Of a stretch of 64,000 nucleotides of DNA, positions 1-12,644 are shown piece after piece. The position numbers and the translations under genes were made by a program. The stretch comes from Symbiodinium natans (Eukaryota; Sar; Dinophyceae; Suessiales; Symbiodiniaceae), in contig CAJNDS010002357.1 of assembly GCA_905221605.1 (NCBI GenBank), positions 43,501 through 107,500 of the forward strand, in the 5' to 3' direction. The notes under the pieces were generated by a model that was given only the letters and a program-made list of their open reading frames with translations, had not been told where the DNA came from and searched no databases. Position 1 is the first letter of the stretch; every line of letters begins with the position of its first letter.

Positions 1-425
1 ACGAGAGAGCGTGACTATCTGTGACTATGCTTCCACTGGCTGAAAAGGCACCCTACCACTCGCCAAGGAAAGACTCAACCTCAACCGAGCCCTCGTTAAG
101 GCCAGAGTTGGCTCCACGTGATACGTTGATCCGAGTTGCACGAGTGTGCCAACTCTAGAATCTGCATTGTGCGGTCGATGGCGGCACCCGCCATTACGGA
201 GGAGTAATACCTCGTTGTCGAGGTGTCACAGGAACACGAATCTTCCGAGTTTTTGGGGAGCTCATGTCACTCGTTAACTTGGCACTCATGATGGAAAACC
301 CTTCCTGGCAAAACCGACATGACCTCCTGAACCAACAAATCGTAAATCCTCCTCGAAGCTCAAGGCAGGATACACCGAGAGCTCAGGCGCATCGACAATG
401 GTGACCTGTACCAAAGCACTGGCAT

Positions 426-464
426 CCCTAAACCCTAAACCCTGAACCCTAAACCCTGAACCCT
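426..464. repeat. Interstitial telomere-like block (CCCTAAA)
   Basis: Five degenerate CCCTAAA/CCCTGAA units in tandem. First of many such blocks in the window. Confidence 0.85.
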
Positions 465-699
465 GCGGACTGGTCATCTTCAACCTACCCGAAGACGGGG
501 TGGAGCCCTGTGTTGACCCCCGGTTGCGGTAAGATGGGGCTGGCTTACTCGGGTGAGCCTGGGAGGTATGGTTTGTACACCGGGGCTTACCGTTAGCAAT
601 TCAGACGCTCCAGTAAAAGAATTCAGCATCTCAGCTGCAGTGTGGCTCGGCCTTGATCACATCCCAGGCCAAGGAATCTCTGACAGGCCCTGAGCTCAG

Positions 700-2104
700 G
701 AAGCTAGCCGCGCCGTTCGTATGGGCACAAAAGCGATCAAGCTCTGCAGTCTGACATCCAAACCTTGTGAAGGTCTTCCTAGGCGAGGCAGCCTGGGAAA
801 TAATCAACGGAACATGCGCGAAACATGTCCTGGCACTAGACTCGCTATGAGGGCTGTCAAGCATGCAGCCACGGCGCCGTGATGAAACATCGCGTAGGTT
901 AGCCACTGCATCGCCCAAGCGATCGCGCTCTTGTGCTCATCCGAATGGCCCCTCAGATTCTTCACCTCGGAGTTGCATAATCAGTTGAGCATGAACCATG
1001 GTCGCGAGCCTGTGTCGGAATCTGCCGGGACAGCCACCCGTTCCCAACGGGAACAGGTGTTGGTGGAACCCCCAACTCCTACAACCAGCTCCACTGAAGT
1101 TCTGGCAAGGCAACCACCTCATCCAAGGCCATTGATTCCGAAGGTTCGCTTCGAGCCAATCGCATCCTGAGCTCTTCTTGACGCGTTTAGGGAAGGAAAC
1201 TCAGGAAGTCTCTGTCACCTGTTTATCACCAAATGTACACAGTCTGCTTGCTGGAGACTTGACAGGCAGCAAGTCTGCACAGGCTCTTCTTGTCCTAGAG
1301 TTCGCAGGAATTACGTGCATTGATTTGCGTACCTGATGATTTGCATCTGCGGAGTTCCAACTCCTCGTAGGTAAGTCAAGGAGCATCTTTTTCCAGAGTG
1401 CCCCACCTGCCTGTAGACCATGGTCACAGAGGGGAATGAGAACTCAGACTTCAGTCATGAGTCATCTTGTCATCGGTCTGAGAATTTTACTCTGCGTGGT
1501 GCTCATGTTTAACACTGAAGCTGGGGCTGCAAGACACAGAAAAGAGACTTCAGCACGCCCATCTCCGCCTGGTATTCTTTGGGAACTTGCAAAGCCACCT
1601 TGAACTGGTCGCGGAAGCCCGGCATGCAGTCCTGACATGACTCGATACCCGAACTCACTCTCCATCGTCAGGCACGAGAGTCAGAGGCAAGTGGGAAATG
1701 TGTGAATTGAATTGGTCAGAGTACGTTGAAGAAGACTGAACACTCACGGAGAAAAGTGAGCGTGAAAGTGTATGCTGCTGGCTGTTTCTTCTTGCCTGTG
1801 TGATCACTTCACGCTTTATCTGCATCGTGCGTGAGACTGACCATCGGGTGGAGCCTGGTGAACTTCTCGTTGCTGCATTCTCGTCGCTGGGGAGTTTGTT
1901 GTGGAATCGACGACGTTAATGTCTTGAAGAGGAAGATGAGTGGTTCCATTCCGAAAAGGATCTCCGGAAAGGCGAGCCATGCAGTTCCAATTGTAGAGAG
2001 TTGAGAAGAACATCGTCAGCCACAACAGAAGACTTCGATGAGATACTTATTGAAGAACAAAACAGAGACAACTTAAGGGACATAGCGGAAGTGGTACTCA
2101 TAGT
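700..2104 (+). pseudogene. Broken plus-strand coding region, possible mobile-element remnant
   Basis: Several open stretches on the plus strand look protein-like but are interrupted by stops and frame changes: about 700-900 (ending in an Arg/Ser-rich run), 931-1170 (a frame with PPTPTTSS and a stop after FEPIAS), and about 1815-2104 (acidic, EEEDEWF and EDFDEILIEEQ). Proline/Ser/Thr linkers and acidic blocks of this kind occur in retroelement polyproteins, but no reverse transcriptase, integrase or protease motif is visible. Terminal repeats were not found. Confidence 0.2.
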
Positions 2105-2326
2105 CCAAACCCATCCTCATGTTTGGTCAAGTCCCTGCTGCTGGGGTTGTGAGTTTCGTGCTCTGCCCGTGTGACATGACATGTTCATGTCTTACCTGTG
2201 CGTTTGATGTTGATGCCCGCTTCCTGTTGTGCAGGTGCTCTTTCAAGGTTTCTACGGCCTTCAAGCAGGTTTGGGATGCGGGTGCCATGCTCTCAACATC
2301 TTGAAATGCTTGCTCTGACCATCTGT

Positions 2327-3172
2327 TCAAGGCATGCCGCTGCACATGCGAACAGACCATGCTTGCACGCGGTGCCCGGCCAACACTGCACAAAAAGCTG
2401 ACTTTCGACAAGGATCACAGAGGTTGTCGTTGTTAACTTCTTCCCGATATTTCAATGAGCGGACCTTGGCTGTCTCAAACACGCCCGTCACTGCCAGCGA
2501 CCATGTCACTTCGACTGTCCGGCTCCAGCCCATCCCACGATGGCTGTTGCAAGTTCCGCAACGATTACACAACCCTCGCCATGTTGCGGTTTCCTTCAGG
2601 GCAGGCGGCACCTGAAAGCAAGCATGACTGTGCCTGCCATCCACAACAGCACAACAGGCCAGGCCTCGTTGGGAGGCAAACGCTGGATTGAGCTTTTGCC
2701 CGCAGCCGGAGGCCCCAGCAGCATCACGACTTCCTTGAGTCATGGATCTTTGACAGTGTGGGGGTTGTCTGGGTTGGCTTGGCGAAGTGCCTGTACTCGA
2801 ATTCTGCAAAGTTCCGCAGCCTGAAGGACTCGAATTCTGCAAAGTTCCGCGGCCTGAACTACTCGAATACTGCAAATTTCCGCTGGTGCATTGGCGCAAC
2901 ACAGGCTGATATTTTCGGTATCTGGGCACCGCCACCACTTGCCAAGAAGCTGACGCAGAGTCTACGCAGCCCCAAAGAACCAAACGACCCCAATCCAGTA
3001 TGCAGCGCAGGCTCCGGATCTGGGAGGTTGCCGATGCATTCGGCCTGCTTCTCGTGGCAGCGCCTAACGAACTCGGCAAGGCCCAGATTCCTGCAGCCAG
3101 GTCCAGAACATGCTCAGGCAGCAGCGGAACAGTGCTGGTCAACAACAGGAAGGTTGAGCTATAGAAGGTCAT
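2327..3172 (-). CDS. Longest uninterrupted ORF, unsupported hypothetical
   Basis: A 281-codon frame on the minus strand, the longest in the window. It includes the 33-bp tandem repeat at 2796-2884, which inflates its length. Composition is Ser/Cys/Gly-rich without a domain or clear codon bias, and the plus strand is also open over the same bases. Chance is a real possibility. Confidence 0.2.
   Translation of the reverse strand: MTFYSSTFLLLTSTVPLLPEHVLDLAAGIWALPSSLGAATRSRPNASATSQIRSLRCILDWGRLVLWGCVDSASASWQVVAVPRYRKYQPVLRQCTSGNLQYSSSSGRGTLQNSSPSGCGTLQNSSTGTSPSQPRQPPHCQRSMTQGSRDAAGASGCGQKLNPAFASQRGLACCAVVDGRHSHACFQVPPALKETATWRGLCNRCGTCNSHRGMGWSRTVEVTWSLAVTGVFETAKVRSLKYREEVNNDNLCDPCRKSAFCAVLAGHRVQAWSVRMCSGMP
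2796..2884. repeat. 33-bp tandem repeat, about 2.7 copies
   Basis: Unit begins CTCGAATTCTGCAAAGTTCC. Copies start at 2796, 2829 and 2862, with the third diverged. The 33-base period keeps an 11-codon period in frame on both strands (SNSAKFR on the plus strand). Confidence 0.9.
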
Positions 3173-3179
3173 CTTGATT

Positions 3180-6100
3180 TCAAATCAGGCGACGCTACTG
3201 GCAACCGTGGCGCGGCCTTTCCGCGTCTTCACACTCTCCTCTCAAATCGCTTAGACCATCAAAACATGCCAAAACCCTCTGCGTGCAAAAATCCTCACAC
3301 ATAGATGATCTTGCGGACATGCCATGGAACCCACGAACCCCTCCCCCAGCTTTTGAACCGTCAACTGTCAACCTACCAGTATCACATGATTTGGCTCAAG
3401 AATACTCGAGCCGTGATTGGGTCAATGTGTTGCTTTTACGGCCAGCCATGAACCATTTGAGGTTGTTCATGGTTTGGGTGGCCAACACATTAACTACACC
3501 ATCAACCCATTAACCCAAAGGTCTCCAAGGGACTCCGGCAAACGAATGGACTAAATCGCGGCTCGCACACCAAAGCACCCAGGTGGTTGGGTGAATGGGT
3601 GCGAATGGCCAATCGTGGAATCATGGGGCTTGCACGAGCCAACGGGTTGTGGATTCGGCCAATCATGGGGCAAAAGTGATGGGATTGTTTGGCGAATTCA
3701 TGAACTAATGAACTAGGCACGCAAAGTATGCTTAGCCAAAGTCAGAAAAGGCAGCTGACCGGTTTCCCTGCTAGATGTAAAGCATCGCGGCTTTTCGCGA
3801 CAATGGTTGTGCATGCCTGCACAGTTCTTTCTTTCCCTTAATGCCGCTTCAGGCTCTTGACGCTAGGATGGACGAAGACGCAGCGCATGGGATACTGTGG
3901 CTCCACCCGGCACTTCCTGAGACGTTCAGGTGTCTGTAGTACATGTTGTGACAGATGTGACAGAGCCGAACCAGGGTTTAGGGCCTAGGGTGTTTTGCCA
4001 CCTGCCTAGCAGCCCCGCAACAACACTGCAGCGATGCAAACGTGAGCAATCGGAGAAATAACTACTAGTACAGGAAAAAGCTTCAAGTGTTCTTGCCTAC
4101 GCGAGGTGAGTGAGGGTTTAGGGTTTGGGGAATCTCGAGACAGGGCGCTGGACCCAGCGCAGTCGCTGAACGGATTTATGCCCGGACACGATGAAGGCCT
4201 GCAAGCTTGAAAGTGAATGCCCACCTCACACAATACATGCGCAGAGAAAACCCCCGAACAGCTTGGTTTGAGAGTGGCGGCCGGTCCTTCGAAAGGTGGT
4301 CCATAAGAGTACCACCGCGGCCTGGCGTGCGCACACAAGCTCACCCACTCATACAGACCCCGCAGACCGACCCAACCCCCCACACACGCCCAGGCCTGGT
4401 TCAAGCCCCGCGAATTCGTCCTGGCACTCCTGACAAGCTGTCTCAGCGCAAGAGATGGCTTGGACTCTCGCAATGGCAACAGATGACTTGCCGCTGGGCA
4501 CAGTCTCCCCTGAAGTTCGACCTTTTCCTCTGCGAACTCTGAACAAGCCTTCTCAAACGTGCCTCGTGCGGGGTGAAGAGCATGCCAACTTCTTCTGGCA
4601 CGTTGACCCCAGGCAGATCTGCTACGCCTCGCGCATGCGCAGCCGGTTTCCGTCCCAGCTTTGCAGCTCGGCGGGCTTCCAGTTCTCTCTCAAATGCCCT
4701 GTGCGAGTTGAAGAGCCAAAAGTGTCAGGCTCGGAGGGGCCCTCTCCAAACTTGTCCCGAACTTTCAGTATCCCACACCTCCTACCCTCACCCATGTGTT
4801 CCTTGTTTTACCACTCTCACATTCGGGCTGCCTGTTGCGCAAGCCTCTCTCGAAGCCCTGAAGCCTAACAGCACCTTCACACCCGCGATCTCCGGTTTGG
4901 GTTGCCTCGCCGCTGGGCTGGCCCAGGCCGAGGCGGGTCGCGCAGCGTTAGAAGGATTTTATTGTGTATTTCTGTTATTGTCGCATGATGTGATTGTTTT
5001 CTTATGTGACTGCGTTAGTATATTCTCCCTCGTCCTTCCAGCGGCAGGTAATCTTCGGCGTCCTCGGGCCTCGTTGGGCGGGGATAGCGCTCGACTGCGA
5101 GTGCACTCCACTCTCAGTTTAGAACTGTTGCTAGGGGATCCCCGGTCTTCCTTTGTAGGACACACCGGTGGAATCCCTTAGTGTATGCTTCAGAATGATG
5201 GGCTGCATCTGGCTTTGGGGCCACTGCTTGCAGGTGCCCACGATCGCCGAGACCCACTCGTCATTCTTCAGGAGCCTGAATCCACGAGAATGCCCGAGTA
5301 AACAAGAGACAGTCGTCGAGCTACCAGTCTTTTGAACCCATCCTGCTCATCCTATCGGATTCTATCTGCATTTCAGCACCCAAGCTTCGAGGTTAAGACG
5401 CCCGCATGTGAGTTCAGCCAGAACATCCTACCTGCACAAAGAAGTGGCCTGAGGAAGACTCGCCGGCCCACCTCCTTCCACTCCTGTTACATCGCAGTAT
5501 GTCAGAGAGGCTGTCAAAATCGCTGCGATACATTGCATCTGCATTGGCACGGACACGGAATGGCGCCCACTCGGCGCAAACAAAAGCGTAAAAGCACTTG
5601 AAATCCAGCAGGACCTCTCATCACACACCCCCAAGATCCCTCAAGCGTTTCAACCAGATGATCCTTGCCATAGGGTGCCAGCCACCCATCGTCTTTCGCA
5701 GCTGCAACCCACATCAGGTCCTGGGCTGAGCGCAACAAAGGGTATCCTGGGAGCTAGCCTAGGCTCAGGGGTACTGGCACGTGCCTGTTCAGAACCCTCC
5801 CTCAGGGGCTCGTACAGCCCAGCAATGCAGAGGTCTGAAGAGTGCCAGGCGGCTGTGGCGTTGTAGGATTTGCCATCCCAGCACAGGACGCTCAAGGGAC
5901 TTGCTGACGACACTTTCCCATAGATATACCTTTCTCTCGACGGGAACCCAAGGCTCGAGGAGGCATGTGGAGAGCTTACTACTGAACTAGTAGTTGCTCA
6001 AGAACCCCCCCACCCCCCCCCCCCCCAAAAAAAAAAAAAAAAAATATGTATATATATATATATATAAGAAAATATTCTTCCTTACAATGGTAAGATAGGG

Positions 6101-9100
6101 ATTCTTATCCCTTATATTTTCGGGGTTCTTAAGCAAATCGCAGTGCGCTGTTGAGGCAGCCCCGTCGACAGATTGCTTTTATGCGTGGGTTGCGGGCAAG
6201 CGAGCAATGAGATAGCATCCGCCCATACAGTGACAGCTCGATGCTGAATGAGTGGCACAGAGGGCAGCTAGTGAGTTCTTTGCAAAGCAGAATATGTCCA
6301 ACGGCTGACGGCGAATGTCATGGCGTAGTGGTTGCGAAACCTGCCGACCTGGCCTTATACATTCAGCTACCAGAACCGGAACATCAAGTAATGGGTCAAA
6401 TCCAAAAAGCCAAGATGCTGCGCCTGACCACTCACATTCAGGCGGGCGATCGCTGCAGATCCTGTGGACAAACCAGGCTCCACGAACTTCGGATCTGCTG
6501 CAGTTCGATTGGCGAAGGCAAGCTTGACACTGCTGGAGGCCTCGGTACCCAAGAGCTAGCACCATATGACAAGCACGAAAGATGGCCGTCAGATGGCCGC
6601 AGGTGATGCTTTTTTACTTTTTTGGAGCCATTCCCCAACCCCCCGTGCTTCCGTGCTTAGGACAACAGGTGAGATTCGAGGAGCGTTGCTTTTGGATGGT
6701 CCCTGCGCTGTCGATGGCGTACCGATCACCTAAGCACCTTTGCTCCACAGATTCAGAATCCCTCTGCAGCCTAAAGAAAAGAGTTTCTTTGCCACGGCGC
6801 ACTTCTCGCTCGGGGTCGCGTGCTGCAGCAAAGCACCATCGCATTCTGAAATGCCTGGCGCTGCTCATCAAAGTATCGGTGGTCTGGAGCTTTCAAGCCT
6901 GCACCCCAAATACTCCCAAGGACTGGTACCATGAAGCTCCCACACGAACCTCCTACGTGGACAGCACTTGCAAACTCGGAACATGCTCTCCTCTCCCTGT
7001 GCTGTCAGATTCAACAGCAACCCCGAGTCCCCAAAGAAGCAAAGTACCCACCTCCATGGTGCCGGCCGCTGAAAAAAAGCAGCAGCTGCCTCCCTCCTCT
7101 CTCTGAAGTTCCTTGGAACTTACTCGCCGAATGAGCGGAAGAAGCGGGAGGCTGCCAACGTATAAAAAGTTACGACCGTAACAACTGAGAGAGTAGCTCA
7201 GTAGCTCAAGTGACAGAACCAAGGGCAGTTCCTAGCTTGAACTGCTCTCTTCTGCACCTTTTCAACCCTTTGAGCCCAGCCCTGGAGTGGACAGTATGCA
7301 TGACGCACTTCCAGTGCACTTATGATAACTAAGCAGGGCTGTTTCGAACCAGAATTCGCAGCACATGGAATAGAAGCAAGTGCCAGAACCGCAGCATTCG
7401 CACCATGCGTGCTGCTTCTACACCGTCACGGTCATAGGCTGTGCCAGACACGGGTTTGAATCGGGCTGGGTGACCACACGCAACGCTAGCAAAGAGATAG
7501 CAGGCAAAGCTAATCGACACTCTGGTGCCGGCCATTCCTGAGCTTTCCGAAACCCGAAACCCTAAACCCCAAACCCCTAAAACCTCAACCCTCAACCGTA
7601 GTAGGGACTTGTTTGCATGATAAGCACTGTTGGTGTGGGGCAGCCTCCGCTCCATCGATTCATGTTTGCGCTGCAGATCGCCCTGGGAGTAGCCCTTTTG
7701 CGAATCCAGAAGTCTCACCTGTCTACATCCTACGGCAAGCCACCATGCAAGCAGAGATTTCTTTTGCATTTGCGCTCGTGTACCGGCACTTGCCAAGATT
7801 TCTGGCGAATTTTGATCCTTGCAGGTAGAAACGGTTCTGATGCCTTCTAACGACTGGCTTTGTTGTCATAGTTCTAGGTGTGAAGAGGCGTGGAGACATT
7901 TGATGGCACTTCTGCAAAACCTATTGCACCAGCCACTGTCCACGGCGCTTGTGCACGCATGAACGCCTTGAGGGAGCTGGCAGCAGCTTTCCTTCTCACT
8001 CCGTTCATTACACTAACCGAGGGACATTACCAGACCCGTAGCTTGCAGTTGCACTGTGCGCCATGGACTCAACAAAAAGAACTCCTCCAGCTTAATTCAA
8101 TTATAATGGTGAAACGTTGGTGGCACTTTGGGGCCCCCTCTTCCAGCACATGCTTGCACGTAGGCATGTCGCAACACATGGTACAAGCACCAGGCGGGCA
8201 CAGAAAGTCCACCTATAGAAACAGTTCCAGCGATCAGAGTGCATCACATGGTCAGCTAAGGATGAAAGCGGTACCCATGGGGCAGCGCAGCGTGATCAGG
8301 GGTTGGGCAACCAATGCATTCTGAGTCTGCGGCAATCCGCCATACTGTAGCTTTTGAAGAGGACTTCTAGAGGGAACTCCTAAGTTCATCTGATCCCTCC
8401 CGGCATGCCCCGAATCAGCGAAGCAAGAAGTTACAACTGTCGACAGTGTGCCGGATCTTCCAGTTCAGAATCCCGGGTACTGCCGGCTCGTGACTCAGCC
8501 TACGAAGATCGAGCCTGCACATTGGGCATGCGGAACATGCAAAGCAACATAAGAGGCTGAAGGATGGCCATGGGCAAGTAGGTGGAACCGGGTGGCTTGA
8601 ATGGTAGGCAGACGTTGGTCAAGGACCACAAATCCGTGTTCTGCAAACCCCCACTCAAGCTTTCCAGCGGACTGCTTTCGAAGGCAAGGCAAGGGAGCCC
8701 GAGTGGACAAGTTGGAGCATGGCCTTCTGCCATAATTTCGACTCGTTTCAAACGCCAGAAGCGGTTTAGGACAAGAACCTCGATGCCCACAAAAGCTGAA
8801 AAAATTGATGCCACGTGCACCAGAAGGAGGTGGCAAGCTGGTCTGGGGGCGAGTTAGTTCCATGCCTGCTGAGGGTATCTTTTCTCGGGGATTAGCTGCA
8901 CTCCTCTGCGGTTCACTGCGCCTCCCCGTCTCGGGTTTCTCAAGGCCTAGGGTCTTACTGTAGGCAAGGTTCGGGTGTGCCCATGACATGCAGTGGCCCG
9001 GTACTCTATGCGCTTCTGCAAACACAGCGTAGTCCTGCCTGATCCTCTGTTGGGAAAAACGCTCCGAACTTCAACGTGTCCTAGGCAAAGGCAAGGGGTG

Positions 9101-11249
9101 CACATGGATGCGGGACGCACGTCCGCTTCCAAAGGCCTGCTACGCCGATTCAACATCGACAAGCGAACTGCAACTTCACGAGCAAAGGGCAGCGAGCAGC
9201 GGAACTTTCATGCACCGAACACGGGAGTGACATTGGAGAGGTGCTATGATCGCCTGACTGCTGCCCGCGGCGGCGTGGCTCAACGCGGACATGCGCACCC
9301 CGCAGGCAAAGCATCCAACTCGTTTTTTCCATTTGAAAGTAATTTGATCTGGACTCAATCACCCTCAAGCATGAGCCTGACTGACTGCTGGCAAGCGTCA
9401 TACATCTCCTGAGGCACGACACGCTGGTCGCCATTAACATCCAGTCCTTTCTGGGCATAGCGGGCCTGCTCCGCCTTGTGGGCGAAAATTCTGCAGATGC
9501 AAGAATGGGTAAGCATAGTCTTCGGCATGATTGAGTTTCGGTGCTGCGCCTTGAAGAACTGAATTTAAGACGGGTTAACAGTTAACAACTCCTTCGGTGA
9601 TTTCTGTGTGTGGGAGGAGGCTGCAGCTGTTTTTTGTTAGCTCACTAATGTAGCTCGTGTTTTTCAAACGTCGGCAAAAAAAGCCGCTCCAGCCTTGCGA
9701 AAACGAGGGGCACGAACTATGCACATAAGGGAATGTGTGCAAAGGGGGGGTTTCTAGCTCTGAACCTGTACCTGCAACCTAGGCGAATACGCAGGTGAAG
9801 TCTGAGCGTCTCTTACGCTTCAGGAAGCAACGGCCCCGCAACTTGATCTTACTAGCTCTCTGCTGTGTCTTTGCAGCAGCGATCTGCTGCAGGGAATTGC
9901 AGTCATATGTTTGGCCGCCAGGAGGCCGTGAGGGGGGGCAGGAAGGCCGAAGCAAACCTCACCTGGGAGGACATGGCACGTAAAAGGAGTGCCACGTGGG
10001 TGCACCTCATAGTGCCTATGAAGTGTTCGTTGAAATCTCGGATGCTTACGATCCTGCAGTCCTACAGCTTGAGGCCGCAGTGTCAGCTGTGGACCATAGA
10101 GCCCCCGGCACTGTTGAACCCTGAAGCAGCCTGAAGCATCAAACTGACGATTCCTAACTTTGCACGTCCTGGAGCCAATTTGTCCAACGCATCTGCATGT
10201 CCAGGTGGCCATTTCCGTCTCCGAGATCTCGCCATTCTGCACGCAGGGGCTTGCTGTGTTGGGGTGCAAGCAATGACCCAAGGAAGTCCACCCAAAGCTG
10301 CACTGCACATCAACATCTCCATGGCACACAAGAGGTACTCTTGACTCTTGACAACTCCCTTCATCTACACCTCAAGACTCGACATGCCTAGAAGGAGATT
10401 GAAGGCTCTAAATGGGCTCCTGATCTGCGTCCAAAGCTTTGAAGGCCGTCTCCGGGGTGACTGAACCCATGCCCTGGGCAAACCTTGGCATGGGGAAGTT
10501 TTTGGTCCCCCTAAACCCTAAGTCCTAAACCCTCAACCCTCAACCCTCAACCCTACACCCTAAGCCCACCTTAGGCGCTGAAGGTGCGAAGCCTTTCGGG
10601 GGGCGGACTACCACCGGCCCTGCGTAGCTCACTCCCTAGGCCTTCAAACTCGCTGGGGTTCCTTACGGGCACTTTACGGGCTGCATGGGCCTTTGTGGGT
10701 GTGCTGCATCTCTTGTGTGAAAGAAAAAAAGGGGGTGCCTGCTGAAAATGCGAAACTCGTGCCGGATGCTCCCAGCATGTGATGCCGTTCCCAAGGCTCC
10801 CGGCTGGGCAATGGTCAGAGGCGGTTGGGAGAGGTGCATGTCCTCAGGGCAACAGGTCTCCTTGCCTCGTTTTCTTGGCAATGCTGGCCCCTCACAAACT
10901 TAACAAGACTCAGAACGGATACGAACTTCACGACCCTGCCACCCACTCTCCCATGCCTTGAGGACCTCTGTCTCCCGCTGCGCATTCTTACTCCGCATGT
11001 GCGACTGGCCCTGGCTGCAAAGCTTTGAGCTACCGCAGGGCTTTCACCTACAACATCTTGCAGCTTGCAATGTAAGCTGCTTCTGGTTCTTAGATGCTCT
11101 AGCCTATTTGTGCTCACTTGCTGTGTAAGTCCACACATGTCCACACTCTTTGGGTGGAGTGGAACCCGTGAGTTGGGACTGCAAGTCTTTGGGATGTGCC
11201 GCAGCATCCCTGGCTCAACTCCCGCGATTGACACGAAGACAAGACTTAC
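3180..11249. other. Long stretch with no supportable gene
   Basis: I found no exon chain or domain here. It holds telomere-like blocks at 7552-7597 and 10510-10567, a TA-core palindromic element at 5994-6136, and many short open frames that overlap on both strands and show no consistent codon use. Confidence 0.6.
5994..6136. mobile_element. Palindromic TA-core element (MITE-like)
   Basis: Left end TTGCTCAAGAACCCC and right end GGGGTTCTTAAGCAA are inverted repeats matching 14 of 15 bases. Between them are poly-C, poly-A, a TA run and a smaller palindrome around GGGATTCTTATCCC. No coding capacity, so any movement would depend on a transposase elsewhere. Confidence 0.55.
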
Positions 11250-11612
11250 CTGCTACAGCCATCTTGCGATGGAAAGTGTCACGTCCGAGAGCGACTGCAC
11301 AACAACCATCGTAAGGCAGACTGAACGCAGTACATCCAAGCGTGAACTCACAAGGATAACCTCTTTCAATGGACATAAGCAGTCCTGACCTCCGAAATAA
11401 AATGCCCAGTGCTCAGCCTGTGACTTCTGCACGTTTGCTTGCACATAGCGTTTCCGATTGAAGGCCTCGGCCCGGGTCTTGGAATTCAGTCTGTCATGTA
11501 AACGTAGGATGCGCATGTATTCGCACAGCCCCTTCCATCATGCCGCCCCATGTCGCGACCACAAGCGCAATCATGACGATACACAAGGCGAAAATGGCAC
11601 TTCTTCTCACAT
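11250..11612 (-). CDS. Candidate exons with a membrane segment, hypothetical
   Basis: A hydrophobic segment (FALCIVMIALVVATWGG) is encoded near 11612-11540. Downstream on the same strand, 11490-11385 is open with a basic helix, and 11320-11250 is a 71-base exon ending at a perfect GTAAGT donor. The three do not join in a consistent phase with the boundaries I can see, so they may belong to different transcripts or include chance frames. Confidence 0.3.
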
Positions 11613-12324
11613 GCCTAACGATGGCACGTAAAAAGCATGCACCTGTGCGCGGACTCGGAAGGTGCAACCTAGAGCCCATTCAGCTTGAATTGAAAGGCGT
11701 TGTATTGGCTTCAGTTTCTGACTCGCATGACATCTTCGTGTGTCGGGGAGGGTTAATACGCAGTGAATGCTTTATTGATGCACGACTCGAACCCGAATCT
11801 GGACTCAGCGGTCTGACTTTACAGCCCAATCCTCAAGAGAAATCCCGTTTTTTCCTGGGTCAGAACCCAAGCCCAAGGCCCTTTTGCAAGGGCCCCAACT
11901 GGCATGGTAGTGGCTGGCATATGCTGGCATGGCAAGCGGCTAGCATGTCTGCCCTCAGGATACTACTATGCCAGATGGTGGCCGAGTGGCGTTGGCGAAC
12001 TCTTGGCTTTCCACCATTCCATCCTGCGGCAGAGGCATTGCAATGCTTCTTGCCGGTGCAATCTACACAAGCCAGCGACGGAAGCACAACTCACTCTCGA
12101 ATTCTGGAGTTTTTACCTGGCATGTAAAGCAAAAGAGGCAAGAACCTGGCTCCCAACATTGTTCTAGCCTGTCTTGGCCTTGGCTGACAACTTCGAGATC
12201 CCAGCCACATCCCCAGTGGGCTCAGTAGGGGCCACTTGGGTATATAGAAACTATGTAAGGGTGTAAGGGTCCCTTTTAGGGGTCCTCCTTATATTCCTAT
12301 CCGAAACCCTAAACTCGAAACCCA

Positions 12325-12358
12325 AAACCAGGAGATCCTGGTTCGAGTCCAGGCTCTG
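12325..12358 (+). other. tRNA T-arm / B-box-like motif
   Basis: CCTGGTTCGAGTCCAGG forms a 5-bp stem with a TTCGAGT loop, as in a tRNA T-arm or the B box of a tRNA-derived SINE. No matching 5' acceptor strand, D-arm or anticodon arm is visible upstream, so it is not a whole tRNA gene. Confidence 0.35.
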
Positions 12359-12446
12359 GAAAACGCCCTCGGCAGCGGGGCCCTTCACGGGCTGCGGGAG
12401 CTTTCCCAGGCCCGCAAGGAACCTGGGAAGCGGGCCGCAGTAAGAA

Positions 12447-12495
12447 GGCATCCCTAAACCCTAAACCCTAAACCCTACACCCTAAACCGAAACCC
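12447..12495. repeat. Interstitial telomere-like block (CCCTAAA)
   Basis: Five units including three perfect CCCTAAA repeats, with a further degenerate block at about 12301-12328. Confidence 0.85.
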
Positions 12496-12644
12496 ATGGG
12501 CCCGCTGGCTAGCCCTGAGCCACGGTGTGCTATCTAGTCCAGCAGCTCATGGTGACGAAAAGTCAGTGCGGTCTCCTACTTTGACTTCCCCTTGTTTTCT
12601 TAACTTGTTGCAAGCGCTCGGTTTGGGCTTGAGAGGTCAATTTC

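Noticed and set aside
3389-3400. Second leader-like match (TTTGGCTCAAG)
   Set aside because: Only 11 consecutive bases match and the upstream part of the leader is absent; one such match in 64 kb is not rare enough, and no gene start follows.
4573-5181. 202-codon plus-strand ORF
   Set aside because: Ser/Pro/Ala-rich early half and hydrophobic late half with no family, and no splice or codon support.
12325-12358. Complete tRNA gene
   Set aside because: Only the T-arm is recognisable; the acceptor, D-arm and anticodon arm cannot be formed upstream.
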